From: an uncultured bacterium
Lineage (GTDB): Bacteria > Armatimonadota > UBA5829 > DSUL01
DNA: 8,322 bases
Direction of reading: 5' to 3'
Assembly (NCBI GenBank): GCA_937967775.1
Contig: CALCJH010000347.1
Location: forward strand, 1 to 8,322
Under the pieces are notes generated by a model. It did no database searches. It saw only the letters and a list, made by a program, of their open reading frames with translations, and was not told the origin of the DNA. The position numbers and the translations under genes were made by a program. Of this stretch, positions 6,696-8,322 are shown piece by piece (the first letter of the stretch is position 1; every line of letters begins with the position of its first letter).

Positions 6696-6753
6696 CTGTC
6701 TTACCGTCCTTGCAGGTTATGGATTTGCGGCCGCGTCCGTCCCTGAGGGTTAC

Positions 6754-6766
6754 GCGACCCGGTCGC
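6754..6766. promoter_or_regulatory. Operator-like palindrome upstream of superoxide dismutase
   Basis: GCGACC-C-GGTCGC is a perfect 6-bp inverted repeat around one base, 59 nt before the dismutase start. A related element, GCGACCGGTTTGC, lies 38 bp further upstream at 6792-6804; both are followed by AC. The placement fits a regulator site controlling the dismutase gene. No known binding consensus was recognised, so the role is inferred from position and symmetry only. Confidence 0.35.
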
Positions 6767-6791
6767 ACGACATACATACATTACCCGATTT

Positions 6792-6804
6792 GCGACCGGT
6801 TTGC
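6792..6804. promoter_or_regulatory. Second, degenerate copy of the operator-like element
   Basis: GCGACCGGTTTGC keeps the left half-site GCGACC and a GGT core of the palindrome at 6754-6766, but lacks the central base and has two mismatches in the right arm. The two copies are spaced 38 bp apart start to start. Confidence 0.28.
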
Positions 6805-6918
6805 ACACCCACACGAAACAGCAAGCAACACGGCCCCGGCCGCCGCACTACCCGGCTCCCAGGGCAAGCGGGAAGTAGAAAACAGGAGAGAGGCGGGATA
6901 GAAAAGTAGACCAGGAGG

Positions 6919-8322
6919 TCAGCCAGCCGCGGTGACCAGCGAGGGTTCCTGCAAGGACTGCGCTCTGCGCGCGACGCGCTCCAGGAGCGGCTTCAGGAAG
7001 CGGCCCGTATGGCTCTCCGGGCACTGCGCCACCACTTCCGGCGGCCCCGCGGCCACCACCCGGCCGCCGCCCTCGCCTCCCTCCGGCCCCAGGTCAATCA
7101 CCCAGTCCGCTGTCTTCACCACGTCCAGATTGTGCTCGATGACGATCACGCTGTTGCCCTGCTCCGTCAGGCGGCGAAGGACCTCCAGCAGCTTGCGGAT
7201 GTCGTGGAAATGCAGCCCGGTGGTGGGCTCGTCCAGAATGTAAAGCGTGCGGCCGGTGCCGCGCTTGGAAAGTTCCGTAGCCAGCTTCACCCGCTGAGCC
7301 TCCCCGCCGGAGAGGGTGGTGGCTGGCTGGCCCAAGCGGATATAGTCTAGCCCCACGTCGTGGATGGTCCCCAGCTTGCGCGCAATGGGGGGAATGTTGC
7401 GGAAGAACTCCAGCGCCTGCGAGACCGTCATATCCAGGACATCCGCGATGTTCTTGCCCTTGTAGCGGACCTCCAGCGTCTCCCGGTTGTAGCGCTTCCC
7501 CTTGCACACCTCGCAAGGGATGTAGACATCGGGCAGGAAGTGCATCTCGATCTTGATGATGCCGTCGCCGCGGCACGCCTCGCAGCGTCCACCCTTCACA
7601 TTGAAGCTGAACCGTCCAGGCTGATATCCTCGCATCCGCGCGTCGGGCGTCTGTGCGAAGAGTGCCCGGATCAGGTCGAACACGCCGGTATAGGTGGCCG
7701 GGTTGGAGCGCGGCGTCCGGCCGATGGGCGACTGGTCTATATCTATGACGCGGTCTATATGGGACGCTCCCAGAAGTTCGTCGTGTTCCCCCCACCCCCG
7801 GTATGCGCCGTAAACCTCTCGCATCAGACGCGGGTAGAGGGTCTCTTGAACGAGAGTACTCTTGCCGGAGCCGGACACGCCCGTGACGCACACCAGCATC
7901 CCAAGAGGGATCTCAACATCAATGTTCTTGAGGTTGTGTTGCCGGGCGCCGATGATGCGCAGGGACCGCCCGTCGGGCTGACGCCTCTTCTCCGGGACCG
8001 GGATACACTCCTTGCCGGATAGATACTGCCCCGTGATGGACTGCGGGTTGCGTTCGATGTCCTCCACCGTTCCGGCCGCCACCACCTGTCCTCCGTGCTC
8101 ACCCGCCCCGGGCCCGATGTCCACCACGTAATCCGCGGCGCGGATGGTATCCTCGTCGTGCTCGACAACGATGATGGTGTTTCCCAAATCCCGCAGGCGC
8201 TGAAGGGTCTCGATCAGGCGGTGGTTATCGCGCTGGTGCAGACCGATGCTCGGCTCATCCAGAATGTAGAGCACGCCCATCAGGCCTGAGCCGATCTGCG
8301 TGGCCAGCCGGATGCGCTGCGC
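6919..8322 (-). CDS. uvrA: Excinuclease ABC subunit A (N-terminal half outside window)
   Basis: The visible 467 residues are the C-terminal half of UvrA; the frame is open at the right edge and reads [14 protein letters not shown] there, the end of the first ABC signature. Numbered from the first visible codon, the features in order are: the first-domain Walker [15 protein letters not shown] (about 20-33), the second Walker [10 protein letters not shown] (148-156), the zinc module with cysteines 247, 250, 270 and 273 (CEAC...CEVC), the ABC signature [12 protein letters not shown] (337-348), and Walker [13 protein letters not shown] (360-371). UvrA dimers scan DNA for bulky lesions and load UvrB in nucleotide excision repair. 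All motifs are intact. The C-terminal tail after GRFLKPLL is a usual short extension (ERVARRAQ...). Nothing in the neighbourhood suggests a shared operon; a 223-bp gap follows. Family identity is certain. Confidence 0.98.
   Translation of the reverse strand, partial: AQRIRLATQIGSGLMGVLYILDEPSIGLHQRDNHRLIETLQRLRDLGNTIIVVEHDEDTIRAADYVVDIGPGAGEHGGQVVAAGTVEDIERNPQSITGQYLSGKECIPVPEKRRQPDGRSLRIIGARQHNLKNIDVEIPLGMLVCVTGVSGSGKSTLVQETLYPRLMREVYGAYRGWGEHDELLGASHIDRVIDIDQSPIGRTPRSNPATYTGVFDLIRALFAQTPDARMRGYQPGRFSFNVKGGRCEACRGDGIIKIEMHFLPDVYIPCEVCKGKRYNRETLEVRYKGKNIADVLDMTVSQALEFFRNIPPIARKLGTIHDVGLDYIRLGQPATTLSGGEAQRVKLATELSKRGTGRTLYILDEPTTGLHFHDIRKLLEVLRRLTEQGNSVIVIEHNLDVVKTADWVIDLGPEGGEGGGRVVAAGPPEVVAQCPESHTGRFLKPLLERVARRAQSLQEPSLVTAAG

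Larger units (their letters stand above)
6696..6918. other. Intergenic region between uvrA and superoxide dismutase
   Basis: No convincing gene is present in these 223 bp. The part near the dismutase holds a perfect palindrome with a degenerate second copy, and a short CATA run at 6771-6779. The part next to uvrA (about 6868-6918) is strongly purine-rich on the plus strand. A dismutase promoter is expected here, but I see no hexamer pair I would defend. The only hairpin just after the uvrA stop is a 4-bp stem (GACC/GGTC) followed by TACTTTTCTAT, too weak to call a terminator. Confidence 0.6.

Noticed and set aside
6769..6783. CATA tetranucleotide run as a microsatellite or phase-variable tract
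   Set aside because: Only about two and a half units are present, in a gap and not placed to change a reading frame or a recognisable promoter spacer.
6829..6846. CGGCC/GGCCG inverted repeat as a uvrA terminator
   Set aside because: The stem is only 4 bp with a proper loop, it lies over 70 nt from the stop, and no clear T run follows.
1..8322. CRISPR arrays, tRNA or rRNA genes, insertion sequences, prophage or defence genes
   Set aside because: I saw no regularly spaced repeats, cloverleaf sequences, transposase or integrase motifs, or terminal inverted repeats; all large frames are accounted for by housekeeping or metabolic families.

Overview
The window is GC-rich bacterial chromosomal DNA with the density of an ordinary genome: seven genes (two cut by the window edges), short gaps, and no mobile element, tRNA, rRNA or CRISPR array that I can see. 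The most telling clue to the organism is the C-terminal part of the secreted subtilisin-like protease. It carries two successive OB-like beta segments of the kind I associate with secreted proteins of Armatimonadota and their relatives. With the GC richness, frequent GTG starts, a ThuA-domain protein and a UroD-family protein beside a sugar-alcohol-type dehydrogenase, an uncultured Armatimonadota-like or planctomycete-like heterotroph is plausible. This is inference and not proven by the window.

Left part (1-1095): two minus-strand genes are coupled by a GTGA overlap. A 76-residue single-span membrane protein (709-939) is followed by a PhnP/lipoyltransferase-type metallo-beta-lactamase-fold hydrolase (1-712), whose C-terminus runs off the left edge. 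The gap 940-1095 separates them from a divergent gene and holds a perfect extended -10 element on the plus strand.

Centre (1096-3261): the only plus-strand gene encodes a secreted S8 family serine protease with signal peptide, propeptide, intact catalytic residues, an Fn3-like domain and tandem OB-like repeats. It ends tail-to-tail with a UroD-family gene, and the two share the palindrome CTATAG as Leu-stop on both strands.

Centre-right (3256-5979), minus strand: a compact three-gene group is read in the order ThuA-domain protein, zinc-dependent sorbitol-type dehydrogenase, UroD-family protein. It looks like a small carbohydrate or polyol catabolic operon. Its substrate cannot be read from the sequence, and the UroD-like protein is not the haem enzyme.

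Right part (6040-8322), minus strand: a manganese-type superoxide dismutase has its own terminator hairpin and an upstream gap containing a palindrome repeated in degenerate form. Beyond it lies the C-terminal half of UvrA, the excision-repair damage-recognition ATPase, which continues beyond the right edge. No clearly new defence or mobile system is present. The items most worth checking are the three-gene catabolic group, the conserved-looking membrane-protein/hydrolase pair, and the overlapping divergent promoters.
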